A model generated the notes under the pieces. The model was not told the origin of the DNA, ran no database searches, and saw nothing but the letters and a program-made list of their open reading frames with translations. A stretch of DNA of 64,000 nt from contig JBFHFS010000005.1 of assembly GCA_041583495.1 (NCBI GenBank), forward strand, positions 1 to 64,000. Direction: 5' to 3'. The position numbers were made by a program, and so were the translations under genes. Of the stretch, positions 1-9,869 are shown in pieces (the first letter of the stretch is position 1; each line of letters begins with the position of its first letter). Source of the DNA: JBFHFS01 sp041583495. GTDB lineage: Bacteria > Bacteroidota > Bacteroidia > Bacteroidales > Marinilabiliaceae.

Positions 1-8
1 CGAAGAGG

Positions 9-221
9 TTGTACTATTATATGGCCCAAATAAATCTGAAAAAACACAATGCCAGACGAATAGCCAACTGGGCCAGCGAAAATGAACGTTTGTTTGAGTT
101 TGTAACCAATAACATGGAATTAGTGGCAGAGAAAATTGCGGGTATCTACAAGAAAAGCTGGCTCTTATGGACAAAAGAAGATAAAATCAAATATCAAAAT
201 TCGCTTTTCCCCGAAATTTAG
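9..221 (+). pseudogene. C-terminal remnant of an IS4-type DDE transposase
   Basis: A 70-codon frame opens with no convincing start. Its middle part (RRIANW, then FEFVTNNMEL, then AEKIAGIYKKSW) resembles the segment of IS4-family transposases just before the catalytic Glu, where the usual text is of the kind LTNN...A..IA.LYK.RW.IE. Here the frame leaves the family pattern after the Trp and stops about 20 codons later, so the final Glu and the C-terminal part are missing. The first codons also do not look like a transposase N-terminus. It is best read as an internal scrap of an insertion sequence. No inverted repeats are visible. The family call is by motif recall only. Confidence 0.5.
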
Positions 222-348
222 GGGGCTTACTTTTGAAAAATAGAAATGCCAGGTCTAAATATCAGGCAATTACAACAATATAACTAAATTTATTCCGGTT
301 TCCCGGATAACAATGATTAGAAGTAATATTTAATTTAAATGGGTTTGT

Positions 349-2787
349 ATGAAAGGATTTCAAATAATTTTTCTCTCATGCCTGTTCTGTATTAACGTTG
401 GTGCACAAAACATGCCTTCAACCCTGATTGAACTGGCTAAAACAACCTTTGAGGTAGTTAAGCTTAACCCGACAGATCCTTCTCCTTCTTCCGATTGGTT
501 AGGTGGCAATGCCCTAAACCTAAGTGCCAAATCAATTAAATGTTCCCTTTGGGGGCCTCCTGATATTATTACTTTTAGTCTGAGCAAAAATGATGTTTGG
601 GATAGGCGCTATTTTGATAAGCCTGTCTTAAAACTCCAGCAAATGATCGATAGCATTCAGGATGGGAGTTGGAAACAACATTATTATAATTCTTATAATG
701 CTTATGATTTTCCATGCCCCAAACCGGTTGGCCAAATACAGATCCGTTGTCCGGAATTAAAAAATGCTCCTTCCCCGGAGGCTAATTTAGCAATGTCTGA
801 TGGTGTTGTTACCATAAATGCTGTTGATAGCAATGCTTCACTCACAGTTAAATTTGCGAACATGATGACTAAAGATGTAATGGTTCTCGGCGGTGAAACA
901 AAGGGGATTACGGGGCTTACCATTCGGTTATTCCGGCATTTCGACACTACAAAGAGAGGGGGTAGAAGGTGGAGCGGTGGAGGCTTGGGCCAACCTTTGC
1001 AGGGATTTGACTATAGCTTGCATAAAGATGAAGATGGTCCATTAGACCCACCAACCTCTGGCGTTTATGGTAACATCGTATGGATACGTCAGGATATGCC
1101 TGCTGAAAAAACATTCCCGAACGGATTTTCATATTTATTTGCTGCAATTCTAAAAAAGGGAAAAGCAAATTTTGAAGTGAAGGAAGGCCATGGTCTTGCT
1201 ACCAGAATGGAATTGAGCGATGAACATAAAGAAAAATCTGAGAAAATGTCAGGTTATATGCCCAAATATGAATTAATAAATAAGGCTTTGGGGATCGCTG
1301 CTGATATGAATATAAAAAGTAGTTCCTTTTGTGTTGTTTTTACAGTTGTAACCACCCTTGATTTGCAAAAGGGGCAATCTTTGCTTGAGGTAGCACAGAG
1401 GCGTTTGACCCAAGAGAAAGGCGATATGGCTCTTTTTGCGGAAAACAAACAGTTTTTTGATGATTTATTTCAACTCAGAGAAAAAGGCCGGATAATATAC
1501 GATGGTGATAGCCATAATAACCAAGATATAGTAAAAAAGGCTTTCCGTAGTTGGACACAAGAACATAGTGGCTCTACTGCCAGTGATCCGGAAAGGTTTC
1601 AGTGCGATCAAACCTATGCTTTAATGGAGTCTGATTATTCGCCTTGGCATGGCGATATTCATTTTAATGAAGTTGAACCCACATCTTATTGTGTAACCAA
1701 TCAACTCGATAGATTGGTTATTTGGGAAAAAATGCTGAAGCAAGGGTTGCCCTTGGCAAAAAAGAATGCCAAAGATGTTTATGGCTTACCCGGAGCATTT
1801 TATGGTTTGGCGTATGTGCCGATTTCAAGTGATGATATTTATCATCAACATGAAGTATGGGAGCAGAGTATGGAGATTACAGCTCAATCTCTTAGGGTAC
1901 CATGGTTATGTTATGAATATTCAGGAGATATGGAATATCTAAAACGAATATGGGAGGTTTTAGAAGAAAGTTGTCGATTTTACAAAGCATATTTAACAAA
2001 AATGGATGATGATAAATGGCATGTTTATCCAACGGTAACCGCAGAACGGCGTGGGTTTACCCAAAAATTAAGAGAAAATATGGACTCTATGTCCGCTTTG
2101 TCTCTCATATCGTGGTGTTTACGTTCTGGAACTGAATGCGCGCGTTTGCTTGGGAAAGAAACAGACGAGACAAAGTCGTGGGCAATGGTGGCTCAGAATA
2201 TGGCTGCATATCCTGAGTGGAATGTTAATGGAAAAAAGGTTTTTACTGATGTGAGAAATTGTCCTCTTCTAAAAGAATACTGGCCTTGTCCACAAACATA
2301 TCCTGTTCTATTGTCCGATGATATTAATCTAGATAGTCCCCAGGAGATCAAAGATAAAATGAAAAACACGCTTGATGTTATACCTAAAAGTGGGTTATTT
2401 TCATTCGAGGATAAAGCAAAATACTTGCTTGCCTACACTCAAGGAACTACAGCTGAGCACTTACTTAACAGTCGAAGCGGAGATGCCCATTTATTCCCGG
2501 CAGTTACTGAAAATTCCAGAATCGTGTTCAAGGATTTTCTGGCAAAGGGGGGGTTCGAAATTTCTGCACATTACCAAAACAAAAGAGCGGAAAATATTTC
2601 AGTTACTTCATTGGCTGGGAATAGATGTTGTCTGGTTCTGCCACAAAAATTAAATAAAGTTGGTGTCTATGATAAAACGGATCGCAAAGAAGTCCCTTTT
2701 ACCATTATCCCAGCTCAAAATAATAAACGCGAACGAATTACCTGGATGACCCAAAAAGGGCATAAATATATGGTGACTGCTTCTTAA
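349..2787 (+). CDS. Secreted six-hairpin glycosidase, GH95-like
   Basis: An 812-residue protein with a signal peptide (about residues 1-20, ending VGAQ). An N-terminal beta-rich part contains the LGGNALNLSAKS and WDRR segments seen at the start of GH95/DUF5703-type proteins. A helical (alpha/alpha)6-barrel part follows from about residue 400, with WHGDIHFN and the aromatic-rich YGLAYVPISSDD region where GH95 enzymes hold the substrate. GH95 members are mostly alpha-L-fucosidases or alpha-L-galactosidases acting by inversion, and the neighbouring GH29 genes fit a fucosylated substrate. I could not map the catalytic Glu/Asn pair with confidence, so exact family and specificity are open. It is the first intact gene of the catabolic run. 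Confidence 0.65.
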   Translation: MKGFQIIFLSCLFCINVGAQNMPSTLIELAKTTFEVVKLNPTDPSPSSDWLGGNALNLSAKSIKCSLWGPPDIITFSLSKNDVWDRRYFDKPVLKLQQMIDSIQDGSWKQHYYNSYNAYDFPCPKPVGQIQIRCPELKNAPSPEANLAMSDGVVTINAVDSNASLTVKFANMMTKDVMVLGGETKGITGLTIRLFRHFDTTKRGGRRWSGGGLGQPLQGFDYSLHKDEDGPLDPPTSGVYGNIVWIRQDMPAEKTFPNGFSYLFAAILKKGKANFEVKEGHGLATRMELSDEHKEKSEKMSGYMPKYELINKALGIAADMNIKSSSFCVVFTVVTTLDLQKGQSLLEVAQRRLTQEKGDMALFAENKQFFDDLFQLREKGRIIYDGDSHNNQDIVKKAFRSWTQEHSGSTASDPERFQCDQTYALMESDYSPWHGDIHFNEVEPTSYCVTNQLDRLVIWEKMLKQGLPLAKKNAKDVYGLPGAFYGLAYVPISSDDIYHQHEVWEQSMEITAQSLRVPWLCYEYSGDMEYLKRIWEVLEESCRFYKAYLTKMDDDKWHVYPTVTAERRGFTQKLRENMDSMSALSLISWCLRSGTECARLLGKETDETKSWAMVAQNMAAYPEWNVNGKKVFTDVRNCPLLKEYWPCPQTYPVLLSDDINLDSPQEIKDKMKNTLDVIPKSGLFSFEDKAKYLLAYTQGTTAEHLLNSRSGDAHLFPAVTENSRIVFKDFLAKGGFEISAHYQNKRAENISVTSLAGNRCCLVLPQKLNKVGVYDKTDRKEVPFTIIPAQNNKRERITWMTQKGHKYMVTAS

Positions 2788-3091
2788 AAGGGGTATTTTA
2801 AATGATTGGTTTGAAGTGATATCCGTAAATCCTAACGAGCGAAAGTCGTTGGCGGTAAATAGCTTAAACGGATGTGCGTTCCCTGAGCTAATCCTTTTAC
2901 TATTGAAGTGAAAAAGCTATTTGTAGGGGAAAAAGCTTTTAAAATTCTTTGATGAAGAATGATTCTTGTTTTTGTTTGGCAGCACAGTGCCGGATATTAA
3001 CGATTTGATCAAACAGACCTTGTTGCTTTTTTTTCAATTTTCACTGGTCTATTGCATTATGCGCATCAATTATAAATAAACATACAACGCT
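2788..3091. other. Intergenic gap of about 300 bases
   Basis: No reading frame, long repeat or strong terminator is visible. A short hairpin (AACGA-N7-TCGTT, near 2836) has no T-run. The last 60 bases are A/T-rich and probably hold the promoter of the downstream fucosidase gene. Confidence 0.4.
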
Positions 3092-4507
3092 ATGAGATTT
3101 TTTATTTATCTAAGAAAAACCATCCCATTGTTAATTTTAATTATGGGGCAGCAAGTTTTTTGTCAGGACCTGGGTGACTATAAGGTTGATGAAATTCAGG
3201 CACAGGAAGCTCATCAATTATTTTTCTCCCCAAAGCCTGAAAGTATTTCTTTACCTTCCAATGCCGAGGGGGCACAATGGTTTCCCGAGGCCGGCTTTGG
3301 GCTGTTTATGCATTGGGGCATTCATAGTGTTAATGCGCTCGACCCTTCGTGGGCAATGGTGAAAAATTGTCCTTGGCACCAAAAAGGTCAATATGACTTT
3401 TATCAGGATGAAGGGAGGGTTCATTATTATGATCTGGCTAAAAAGTTCAACCCTCAATATTATGATCCCGACAAATGGATAGCTGCTGCTAAAGCTGCTG
3501 GTTTTACTTATGCGGTTCTCACAACCAAACATCATGATGGCTATGCCCTTTGGCCTACAAAATATGGGAACATGAATACCCGGATATATATGGGCGGACG
3601 GGATCTGATCAAAGATTATGTTGAGGCCTGCCGTAAAAATGGGTTAAAAGTTGGATTTTATTTTTCCCCCCGCGACTGGCACTATCCCGGATATCCAACA
3701 GGGTATGTTGACCTTGACCACGATATACGAAGAGAAAAGCCTATTACCGATGACCCGGCAAGAAATTTGGAGCTTTTTGAGGATTTTTATGCTTATACCA
3801 TTGGACAACTTCGTGAATTATTAACCCGGTATGGGAAAATCGATTTACTTTGGTTCGACGGCATTGGCTGGCCAGGAGTGGAAGATCTGCGTGCAGAACA
3901 AACCATTGCCTGGATTAGAGAGTTGCAACCCGGAATAGTTATTAACCCACGGTGGTCTGGCATTGGCGATTTTAAAACCACAGAGTGTAAGCCAGGTGTT
4001 TTGCCCGAAGATTATCATCCTGGTCAGTGGTGGGAGGCTTGTAACATTTGGTCTGCAGGCTCGTGGGGGTATTCAAAAAGTGAAAAATTCATGCCACTTT
4101 CCTGGGTTTTTGAAAACCTGGTTCATGTAAGGCAATATGGCGGTAACTTTTTGTGCAATGTAGGGCCCCGTCCGGATGGACAAATGGCCAACCTCTTTTA
4201 TACCTATTGTAGTGAACTTGAAGCCTGGATGGGGCATAGCAAGGAGTCGCTGATTGGAGCAGGCTCAAGTCCGGGCATTGAGAAAAGCAATGTGCCTATA
4301 ACCACAAGGGAAAATGTTTGGTACCTTCATTTACTTCCTTCGTTTAAGGGGACAGTTGAGCTAAACGTACCCGACAAACCGGAGCAGGTTTACATCCTTC
4401 GCACCAATGAAAAACTTGATATTGAAAAGAAAGGAAAGGGATGGGTGATTAATTTCCCTGAAAAGTACCGGACAGTCACTGATGATGTGATACTGGTCAA
4501 GTGGTAG
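3092..4507 (+). CDS. Secreted alpha-L-fucosidase, GH29
   Basis: A 471-residue enzyme with an N-terminal signal peptide (about residues 1-25, ending VFCQ). GH29 landmarks appear in order: GFGLFMHWGIHS, FNPQYYDPDKW, LTTKHHDGYALWP, GLKVGFYFSPRDW, and LLWFDGIG, whose Asp (D256) fits the GH29 nucleophile. A C-terminal beta-sandwich follows the NVGPRPDG loop, typical of the family. The reaction is retaining hydrolysis of terminal alpha-L-fucose in the periplasm or at the surface. It is the first of three consecutive GH29 genes on this strand, all different enough in sequence that they are not recent duplicates. Linkage specificity cannot be read from the sequence. Confidence 0.9.
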   Translation: MRFFIYLRKTIPLLILIMGQQVFCQDLGDYKVDEIQAQEAHQLFFSPKPESISLPSNAEGAQWFPEAGFGLFMHWGIHSVNALDPSWAMVKNCPWHQKGQYDFYQDEGRVHYYDLAKKFNPQYYDPDKWIAAAKAAGFTYAVLTTKHHDGYALWPTKYGNMNTRIYMGGRDLIKDYVEACRKNGLKVGFYFSPRDWHYPGYPTGYVDLDHDIRREKPITDDPARNLELFEDFYAYTIGQLRELLTRYGKIDLLWFDGIGWPGVEDLRAEQTIAWIRELQPGIVINPRWSGIGDFKTTECKPGVLPEDYHPGQWWEACNIWSAGSWGYSKSEKFMPLSWVFENLVHVRQYGGNFLCNVGPRPDGQMANLFYTYCSELEAWMGHSKESLIGAGSSPGIEKSNVPITTRENVWYLHLLPSFKGTVELNVPDKPEQVYILRTNEKLDIEKKGKGWVINFPEKYRTVTDDVILVKW

Positions 4508-4639
4508 TTCGTAGTTTTTTATCCGGTAGCAGCGGGATGGATTTAATCCTGATTTTTCTCTCGGACCTGGCTACTGAACTCTAAAAATAGTCTTCCAAGG
4601 TGACTGAAAAAATAAAATCATATTAATAATCAAGCTTTA

Positions 4640-6037
4640 ATGAAAAAAAAATATTCAACTGAACCTGTATTGTGGTTTTTAGCTGCAGTTTTTTTTGTCT
4701 CTTCATGTACCCTCAGAAGGGGTGCTGAAAAAGAAGAATGGATTGATCCATTGGAAGAAACGAAAGAACAAAGGGATGAGAGAATGGAATGGTGGCGGGA
4801 AGCACGTTTTGGCCTGTTTATTCACTGGGGTGTATACTCGGTCCCTGCTGGGATATATAATGGTGAAAAGATGGATATAGTCGGTGAATGGATTATGTAT
4901 AAGAAGATCCCGGTAAATGAATATAAAGCTTTTGCCAGGGATTTCAATCCGGTTAAGTATGATCCTGAAGCAATGGTTAAGATGGCCAAAGATGCCGGAA
5001 TGAAATACATTGTTATTACATCAAAGCATCACGACGGTTTTGCTCTGTTTGATTCAAAAGTAAGTGATTGGGATATAGCAGATGCATCTCCCTATGGCAA
5101 GGATCTGCTTAAACCATTAGTGAAGGCAGCAAAAAAGGAGGGGATAAAAATAGGGTTCTATTATTCACATGCACAGGATTGGGTCCATCCCGGTGGTTGC
5201 AAAAAAGGATATGAAGAAGGCAAATACTGGGATGAAGCCCAGGGGGGTAGTTTTGATGAGTATTTAAAAGAGATTGCCTATCCCCAGGTAAAAGAGATTC
5301 TTACTCAATATGATATTGATATATTGTGGTGGGATAGTCCACACTGGATGACCAAGGAGAGAGCAGAATTGCTGCGTCCTCTGATTGCTTTGAAGCCGGG
5401 ACTTATTACAAACGACCGCCTGGGTGGTGGGTATAAAGGAGATACAGATACTGAAGAACAAAACATTCCTGAAACGGGGATTGTAGACCGGGATTGGGAG
5501 GTTTGTATGACCATGAACAATACCTGGGGTTATAAGAGCTATGACGATAATTGGAAATCGACTGAAGACTTATTACATAACCTTATTGATATTGCATCAA
5601 AAGGAGGTAATTTTCTTTTGAATGTAGGACCTAAACCGGATGGTACAATACCCCAGCCGTCCATTGACCGATTGGCTGAAATTGGTAATTGGATGAAGAT
5701 TAACAAAGAGTCAATATATGGAACCCTTGCAAGTCCTTTCCCGCGCCCAGAGTGGGGGCGTTGTACACGTAAAGAACTCGATAATGGAATAACCCGACTC
5801 TATCTTCAGGTATTTTCCTGGCCGGATGATCACAAACTATATGTGCCGGTAAATAATGAAGTGGTTAAATGCTGTTCTCTTTCTGATGAGAACAAGGTGT
5901 TTAAAGTGGAGAAAGTAGAAGAAGGTCTCCTTGTAAGGTTAGCAGGAGAAGCCCCAGATAAAATTTCATCAGTAATTGTTCTTGATATTAAAGGAAGTCC
6001 TGAGGTTCCGAATCAGAACATTTCAGAGAATAACTAA
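4640..6037 (+). CDS. Alpha-L-fucosidase lipoprotein, GH29
   Basis: A 465-residue GH29 enzyme with a lipoprotein signal (VFFVSSC, Cys23), so membrane anchored. Motifs: ARFGLFIHWGVYSVPAG, ITSKHHDGFALFDS, IGFYYSHAQDW, DILWWDSPHW with nucleophile candidate D232, and FLLNVGPKPDG near the barrel end. The WWDSP context differs from the WFDG context of the first and last fucosidases of the window and matches that of the next gene more closely (WYDVP), suggesting a shared GH29 subgroup. A 132-base gap separates it from the preceding gene. Alpha-L-fucoside hydrolysis is expected from the family; the linkage is not readable. Confidence 0.88.
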   Translation: MKKKYSTEPVLWFLAAVFFVSSCTLRRGAEKEEWIDPLEETKEQRDERMEWWREARFGLFIHWGVYSVPAGIYNGEKMDIVGEWIMYKKIPVNEYKAFARDFNPVKYDPEAMVKMAKDAGMKYIVITSKHHDGFALFDSKVSDWDIADASPYGKDLLKPLVKAAKKEGIKIGFYYSHAQDWVHPGGCKKGYEEGKYWDEAQGGSFDEYLKEIAYPQVKEILTQYDIDILWWDSPHWMTKERAELLRPLIALKPGLITNDRLGGGYKGDTDTEEQNIPETGIVDRDWEVCMTMNNTWGYKSYDDNWKSTEDLLHNLIDIASKGGNFLLNVGPKPDGTIPQPSIDRLAEIGNWMKINKESIYGTLASPFPRPEWGRCTRKELDNGITRLYLQVFSWPDDHKLYVPVNNEVVKCCSLSDENKVFKVEKVEEGLLVRLAGEAPDKISSVIVLDIKGSPEVPNQNISENN

Positions 6038-6082
6038 TTTTTTTGTGAATAATTTTCACGCATCGTCAGTAATTTATAATCA

Positions 6083-6183
6083 TATGAAACGAGCTCTGTA
6101 AAAAAAGCTGGGCAGGCTATGTAAAAGTTATTACACTACCTGTCCCGTTTTCACGGGAGGGGGACCATTTTAAGCGGGTTTCA
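6083..6183. repeat. Possible small palindromic element with ATGAAAC/GTTTCAT ends
   Basis: The segment opens with ATGAAACGAGC and closes with GTTTCAT. Inside is an imperfect inverted repeat (GGGCAGGCTATGTAA against TTACACTACCTGTCCC) followed by a small CCCG-N6-CGGG hairpin. Parts of it (ATGAAACGAGC, TGTAAA, CAGGCTATGT and a CCCG/CGGG hairpin) recur near 12,598-12,700, also just upstream of a gene. It could be a short REP- or MITE-like repeat, or only a structured leader. Two weakly matching copies are thin evidence. Confidence 0.35.
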
Positions 6184-6217
6184 TAGAGCGCCGATAAAAA
6201 CACATAATTATAATTAG

Positions 6218-7696
6218 ATGAAAAAAATATTGATTGCGATTTTTTGTACCGCCTTTACAATACAAGGTCTTTCCCAGTCCCAGAAAAGGGATGCTGACAC
6301 ACAGAAATGGGATGAAATGCACCAATCCAAAGAACAGGCGTTAAAAGAATTTAACGACGCTAAGTTTGGGATGTTCATCCATTGGGGGGTATATTCCTTG
6401 CCCGCCGGGATATGGAACGGGGAAAAGGTAAAAGGTCTTGGAGAGTGGATTTTTTACCATGCCCAAATACCACGGGAAGAATATAAACAGATGTGTAGTC
6501 GTTTCAACCCGGTTAAGTTTAATGCTGAAGAATGGGTTAAGGCAGCTAAGATGGCCGGGATGAAATACATTGTTGCCATGCCCAAACACCACGACGGATT
6601 TGCCATGTATGATTCTAAAGTGACGGATTATGATATTATGGATGCTACGCCATTTGACCGGGATCCGATGGAAGAATTATACCAAGCCTGTCAAAAATAC
6701 GGAATAAAATTTTCCATTTATTATTCCCACGCAACCGATTGGATGGATGGAGGAGATGCGGGTGTTGCTGACTATTTAGATTCTCATGCCGAAGAAAAAC
6801 AAAAATCGGAATCAGAACACTGGCTAAAATGGCCGTCTAATACCTGGGACCCTTTGCCTGTGAGGTTTTCCGAATATCTGGATAAAAAGGCTAAACCCCA
6901 GGTGCAGGAGTTATTACGAAAGTTCCCAAAGATGCAGGAAATCTGGTATGATGTGCCTCATAGGATGACAAGAGGACAAAGTTTTGATTTCTACAAACTG
7001 GCTTATGATATCCAGCCTTCGTGTTTGATAAACAGTCGTGTCGGGAATGATTTTGGGGATTTCTGGATCCCCGGTGACAATAAGATTCCGGAAGGCGAAG
7101 AAGCCAAGGATATTTACTGGGAAACGCCGGGAACATTGAACAATACCTGGGGATATAAAAGCTACGATGTAGACTGGAAATTGACCGAAGAACTGCTGTT
7201 TTGGATAACAGAAATAACCAGTAAGGGCGGAAACTATTTATTGAATGTGGGCCCTACGGGAGAAGGTGTTTTCCCTGAAGAAAGCCTAAAACAGTTAAAG
7301 GAGATAGGTGAGTGGATGAAAGTAAATGGGGAGTCCGTTTATGGAACAACTAAATGGGTTGTGAACCATGAAGGGCCTACCAGCTTGTTTATGAAAGGGA
7401 CCGGCGACCGCGAAAAGCATGGCTTCAATGCCAGCTTTACCCCGGAAGACTTTTGGTTTTCAGCGAAAGACAACAACATTTATGTGACCAGCCTGAAATG
7501 GCCGGAAACGAAAGAGATATTGATTAAATCGATCACTCATTTGGCGGAATTGAAGAGGAATGAAATCCAATCGGTTCAGATGTTGGGATGCAAGAAAAAG
7601 GTATCATGGGAAATGAAAGAGAAAGGGCTCCGGGTTTCATTGCCTTCCTGCAAGCCTAACCCTAATGGATATGTGTTAAAAATCCATTTGAAATAA
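6218..7696 (+). CDS. Secreted alpha-L-fucosidase, GH29
   Basis: A 492-residue GH29 protein with a signal peptide ending near GLSQSQ. Motifs: KFGMFIHWGVYSLPAG, AMPKHHDGFAMYDS, FSIYYSHATDW, EIWYDVPHRM with nucleophile candidate D245, and YLLNVGPTGEG. Tyr replaces the usual Phe/Trp next to the nucleophile. A long insertion rich in charged residues (about residues 185-215) precedes the nucleophile strand. It is closest in style to the preceding lipoprotein fucosidase (same HWGVYS.PAG.WNGE.. opening), so the two may be old paralogues that differ in location: one anchored, one soluble. Function as an alpha-L-fucosidase is inferred from the family. Confidence 0.87.
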   Translation: MKKILIAIFCTAFTIQGLSQSQKRDADTQKWDEMHQSKEQALKEFNDAKFGMFIHWGVYSLPAGIWNGEKVKGLGEWIFYHAQIPREEYKQMCSRFNPVKFNAEEWVKAAKMAGMKYIVAMPKHHDGFAMYDSKVTDYDIMDATPFDRDPMEELYQACQKYGIKFSIYYSHATDWMDGGDAGVADYLDSHAEEKQKSESEHWLKWPSNTWDPLPVRFSEYLDKKAKPQVQELLRKFPKMQEIWYDVPHRMTRGQSFDFYKLAYDIQPSCLINSRVGNDFGDFWIPGDNKIPEGEEAKDIYWETPGTLNNTWGYKSYDVDWKLTEELLFWITEITSKGGNYLLNVGPTGEGVFPEESLKQLKEIGEWMKVNGESVYGTTKWVVNHEGPTSLFMKGTGDREKHGFNASFTPEDFWFSAKDNNIYVTSLKWPETKEILIKSITHLAELKRNEIQSVQMLGCKKKVSWEMKEKGLRVSLPSCKPNPNGYVLKIHLK

Positions 7697-7778
7697 AATC
7701 AATTCACGGGGAAACATGTAATATTCATTTTGTATTGAAAATCCCGTTGACTTGTATGAGGTTAAGAATAAAAACTAA

Positions 7779-8003
7779 CCAAAGGAAGAACCAGTTATCG
7801 AGACTATTGAATCCGGACAATCTGCAGGAGATAGAATAATCAGTTCCCGGATCAATGCAGGTTGGGCTGCTAAAGTTAAAAATCTCCTCCAAGAGAGAGT
7901 CTTTTTGCGGGTCGATCAAATGGTAACAATTGACAGAAACGATGCCGGATTCGGCGGGTATGAATTTTCTGGAGGGGAAATAGTGGTAAAGTATGCTTAC
8001 TAA
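7779..8003 (+). pseudogene. Decayed coding remnant, family unknown
   Basis: An uninterrupted frame of about 74 codons follows an in-frame TAA and has no good start codon. It reads like a genuine protein end: ESGQSAGDRIISSR, AGWAAKVKNLLQE, then GFGGYEFSGGEIVVK and a TAA stop. Composition is protein-like and the frame has no internal stops. I do not recognise the family. It sits in the 396-base gap between the third GH29 gene and the next lipoprotein gene, and looks like the 3' end of a gene whose front was deleted. The rest of the gap holds nothing I can name. Confidence 0.4.
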
Positions 8004-8092
8004 GAAAGCCATCGTGATCAAATCTTATTGGATTACTGTGGGATTTCTTATGTGTCAGAAGAAAATGTCGTTTAAATTAAAATATTTGAAGT

Positions 8093-9862
8093 ATGAGGAT
8101 AGTAAAAAAAGTTTGTTTATCGGTCCCCTTTTTAGTCCTTGCCTTTTGTTCGTGCAAACAGGACAATGTAAGATGGACAATTGAGCTTCATCAACCCAAT
8201 AAAGAGGTTGTTGAGATCGGACAAGTTGCTATCTCAGACCAGATACCGGTCTATTTTGAAAAGACCGTTGATGATATACTGGTTGAGGTAACGGTGGAAA
8301 ATCGGCAAGACCTTTTGGCATTCAAAGCCAAAGCCAGTTCCATCATGGATAAAAAGTGTTTTCTTTCGCTGAAAGCAAACTATCAGAATGGAACAGCCTA
8401 CTCCTACAACGGATTAGAAGAAAGCAGTAAGATTTTCAGGCAAAGCCCGCATGATCCGGCCAATCATGTTTTTCCGCAATTGGTAAAGCAGGCTATCCCC
8501 ATGGTGGCAATAAACGATGGTGAATCTTTTTTGGTGGCTGTAAGCAATACTCCTGCCTTATATGATAATTATACCACCCAGGTTTTTGGTAACGAGCAGC
8601 AGGTTGTTTCAATAACCTCCGGGGATAATGGGAATCCCGGTGGATCGGACAGTTCAAGGGTTCTTGTTGAGCCATACTATCACCATATCGGAAAAGAAGA
8701 ACCACATATTTTCGATGGGATTATTTTTGAAAGCCAGGCAACTGATTTGAACAACCTCCGAAAAGATGTTTTGATTTCCATCGCCCAAAGGTGGGGAAAT
8801 AATATAACTGACAGGTTTGGGGCCACAGCATTTGGTGGAAACTATATGTTGGTTCGCAAGAATGAAACCGGGAATAGTAATTATTGGGTTGTTCCTGCAA
8901 TAGAATATGCCAACAAACAATATTCCCGGGATGCATTTTGGCAATCCATGGTTTTGCCAACCGAATTTAGCCGGGAATGTTATAAAAATGAAGCCGTAGC
9001 GCAAAGTCAGGGGGCCGAACGTCCTTTGTTTTGTATGATATGGGCTTACCGCACTAAATTGGAGGGTGGAGAACCAGATATGGAAGCCGCTCAAAAAACA
9101 CTCGATTATATAGGGAAGCATACAAAAAATGGTTGGTATTATAGCTCAAATGAAAAGAATCGGCAGGATTTTCAATCCTGGTATGATTTAATTGCATTTG
9201 ATGAAGATGATGTTATCTCATACAATCAGGGTCTTTTGGTTGTTGCATTAATGTCGGCAGAAGCCTTGGGTTTAAAACCATCCGTTTCCCCCCTTCAAGC
9301 CGAAAAGAATTACCAATCTTTATTTGATAAAGAAAAGGGATATTTCCCATTAAGTAGAAAAAAGGCCCTTTTGGCAGTTGATCCGTTAGTTGGGGATTTA
9401 CTTTCCCAATTGTATTTCCAGAAACCGTTATTATCAGACGAGTCGGTGATTAGCCATTTCAACCATATTGTTGAAAAGGCTAAAACCCCGTATGGGTATA
9501 AAGTTACTTGTTCCCCGGATGGCAGTTTTGCCCCCGTAGAGCTTTATGAAACAAAGGATCACAAACTTAAATGGGATGATCCCGGCCATTACCAATGGGG
9601 AGGTTCATGGTACCTATACGATATGCTTTTTCTCATTGACAGTTATTTGCATCAGGCCCCAAATGCTCTGGAAGAAATTAAATGGCGCGGGTCCCTTGAT
9701 TTCAAAATTGGCGGGACCTATTTTGAATACACCCACACTGTAACGGGAAAGCCTGATAAACCAAACCAGGGATGGGATGCAGCTGCATATGCTATCTGGC
9801 GCAGGTTAATGGAGCGTGGACTGGCCAACAGTTCGTTTTTTGACGAAATAGATAATATATAA
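8093..9862 (+). CDS. Secreted or lipoprotein six-hairpin glycosidase-like protein of unknown family
   Basis: A 589-residue protein with an N-terminal hydrophobic segment ending in Cys (FCSC, Cys21), so probably a lipoprotein. The first ~220 residues are beta-rich and the rest helical, with features of an (alpha/alpha)6 barrel: ERPLFCMIWAYRTKL, YNQGLLVVALMSAEALG, HYQWGGSWYLYDML, and a late PNQGWDAAAYAIWRRL segment of the type that lines the active site in six-hairpin glycosidases. I do not recognise a numbered CAZy family. The context between fucosidases and a beta-helix protein argues for a role in the same glycan pathway. It could be an unassigned glycosidase or lyase. Confidence 0.5.
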   Translation: MRIVKKVCLSVPFLVLAFCSCKQDNVRWTIELHQPNKEVVEIGQVAISDQIPVYFEKTVDDILVEVTVENRQDLLAFKAKASSIMDKKCFLSLKANYQNGTAYSYNGLEESSKIFRQSPHDPANHVFPQLVKQAIPMVAINDGESFLVAVSNTPALYDNYTTQVFGNEQQVVSITSGDNGNPGGSDSSRVLVEPYYHHIGKEEPHIFDGIIFESQATDLNNLRKDVLISIAQRWGNNITDRFGATAFGGNYMLVRKNETGNSNYWVVPAIEYANKQYSRDAFWQSMVLPTEFSRECYKNEAVAQSQGAERPLFCMIWAYRTKLEGGEPDMEAAQKTLDYIGKHTKNGWYYSSNEKNRQDFQSWYDLIAFDEDDVISYNQGLLVVALMSAEALGLKPSVSPLQAEKNYQSLFDKEKGYFPLSRKKALLAVDPLVGDLLSQLYFQKPLLSDESVISHFNHIVEKAKTPYGYKVTCSPDGSFAPVELYETKDHKLKWDDPGHYQWGGSWYLYDMLFLIDSYLHQAPNALEEIKWRGSLDFKIGGTYFEYTHTVTGKPDKPNQGWDAAAYAIWRRLMERGLANSSFFDEIDNI

Positions 9863-9869
9863 ACAATCA

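Noticed and set aside
8654..9121. A long minus-strand frame (155 codons) antisense to the unknown lipoprotein gene.
   Set aside because: It lies wholly inside a well-supported plus-strand gene and its product has no protein-like pattern.
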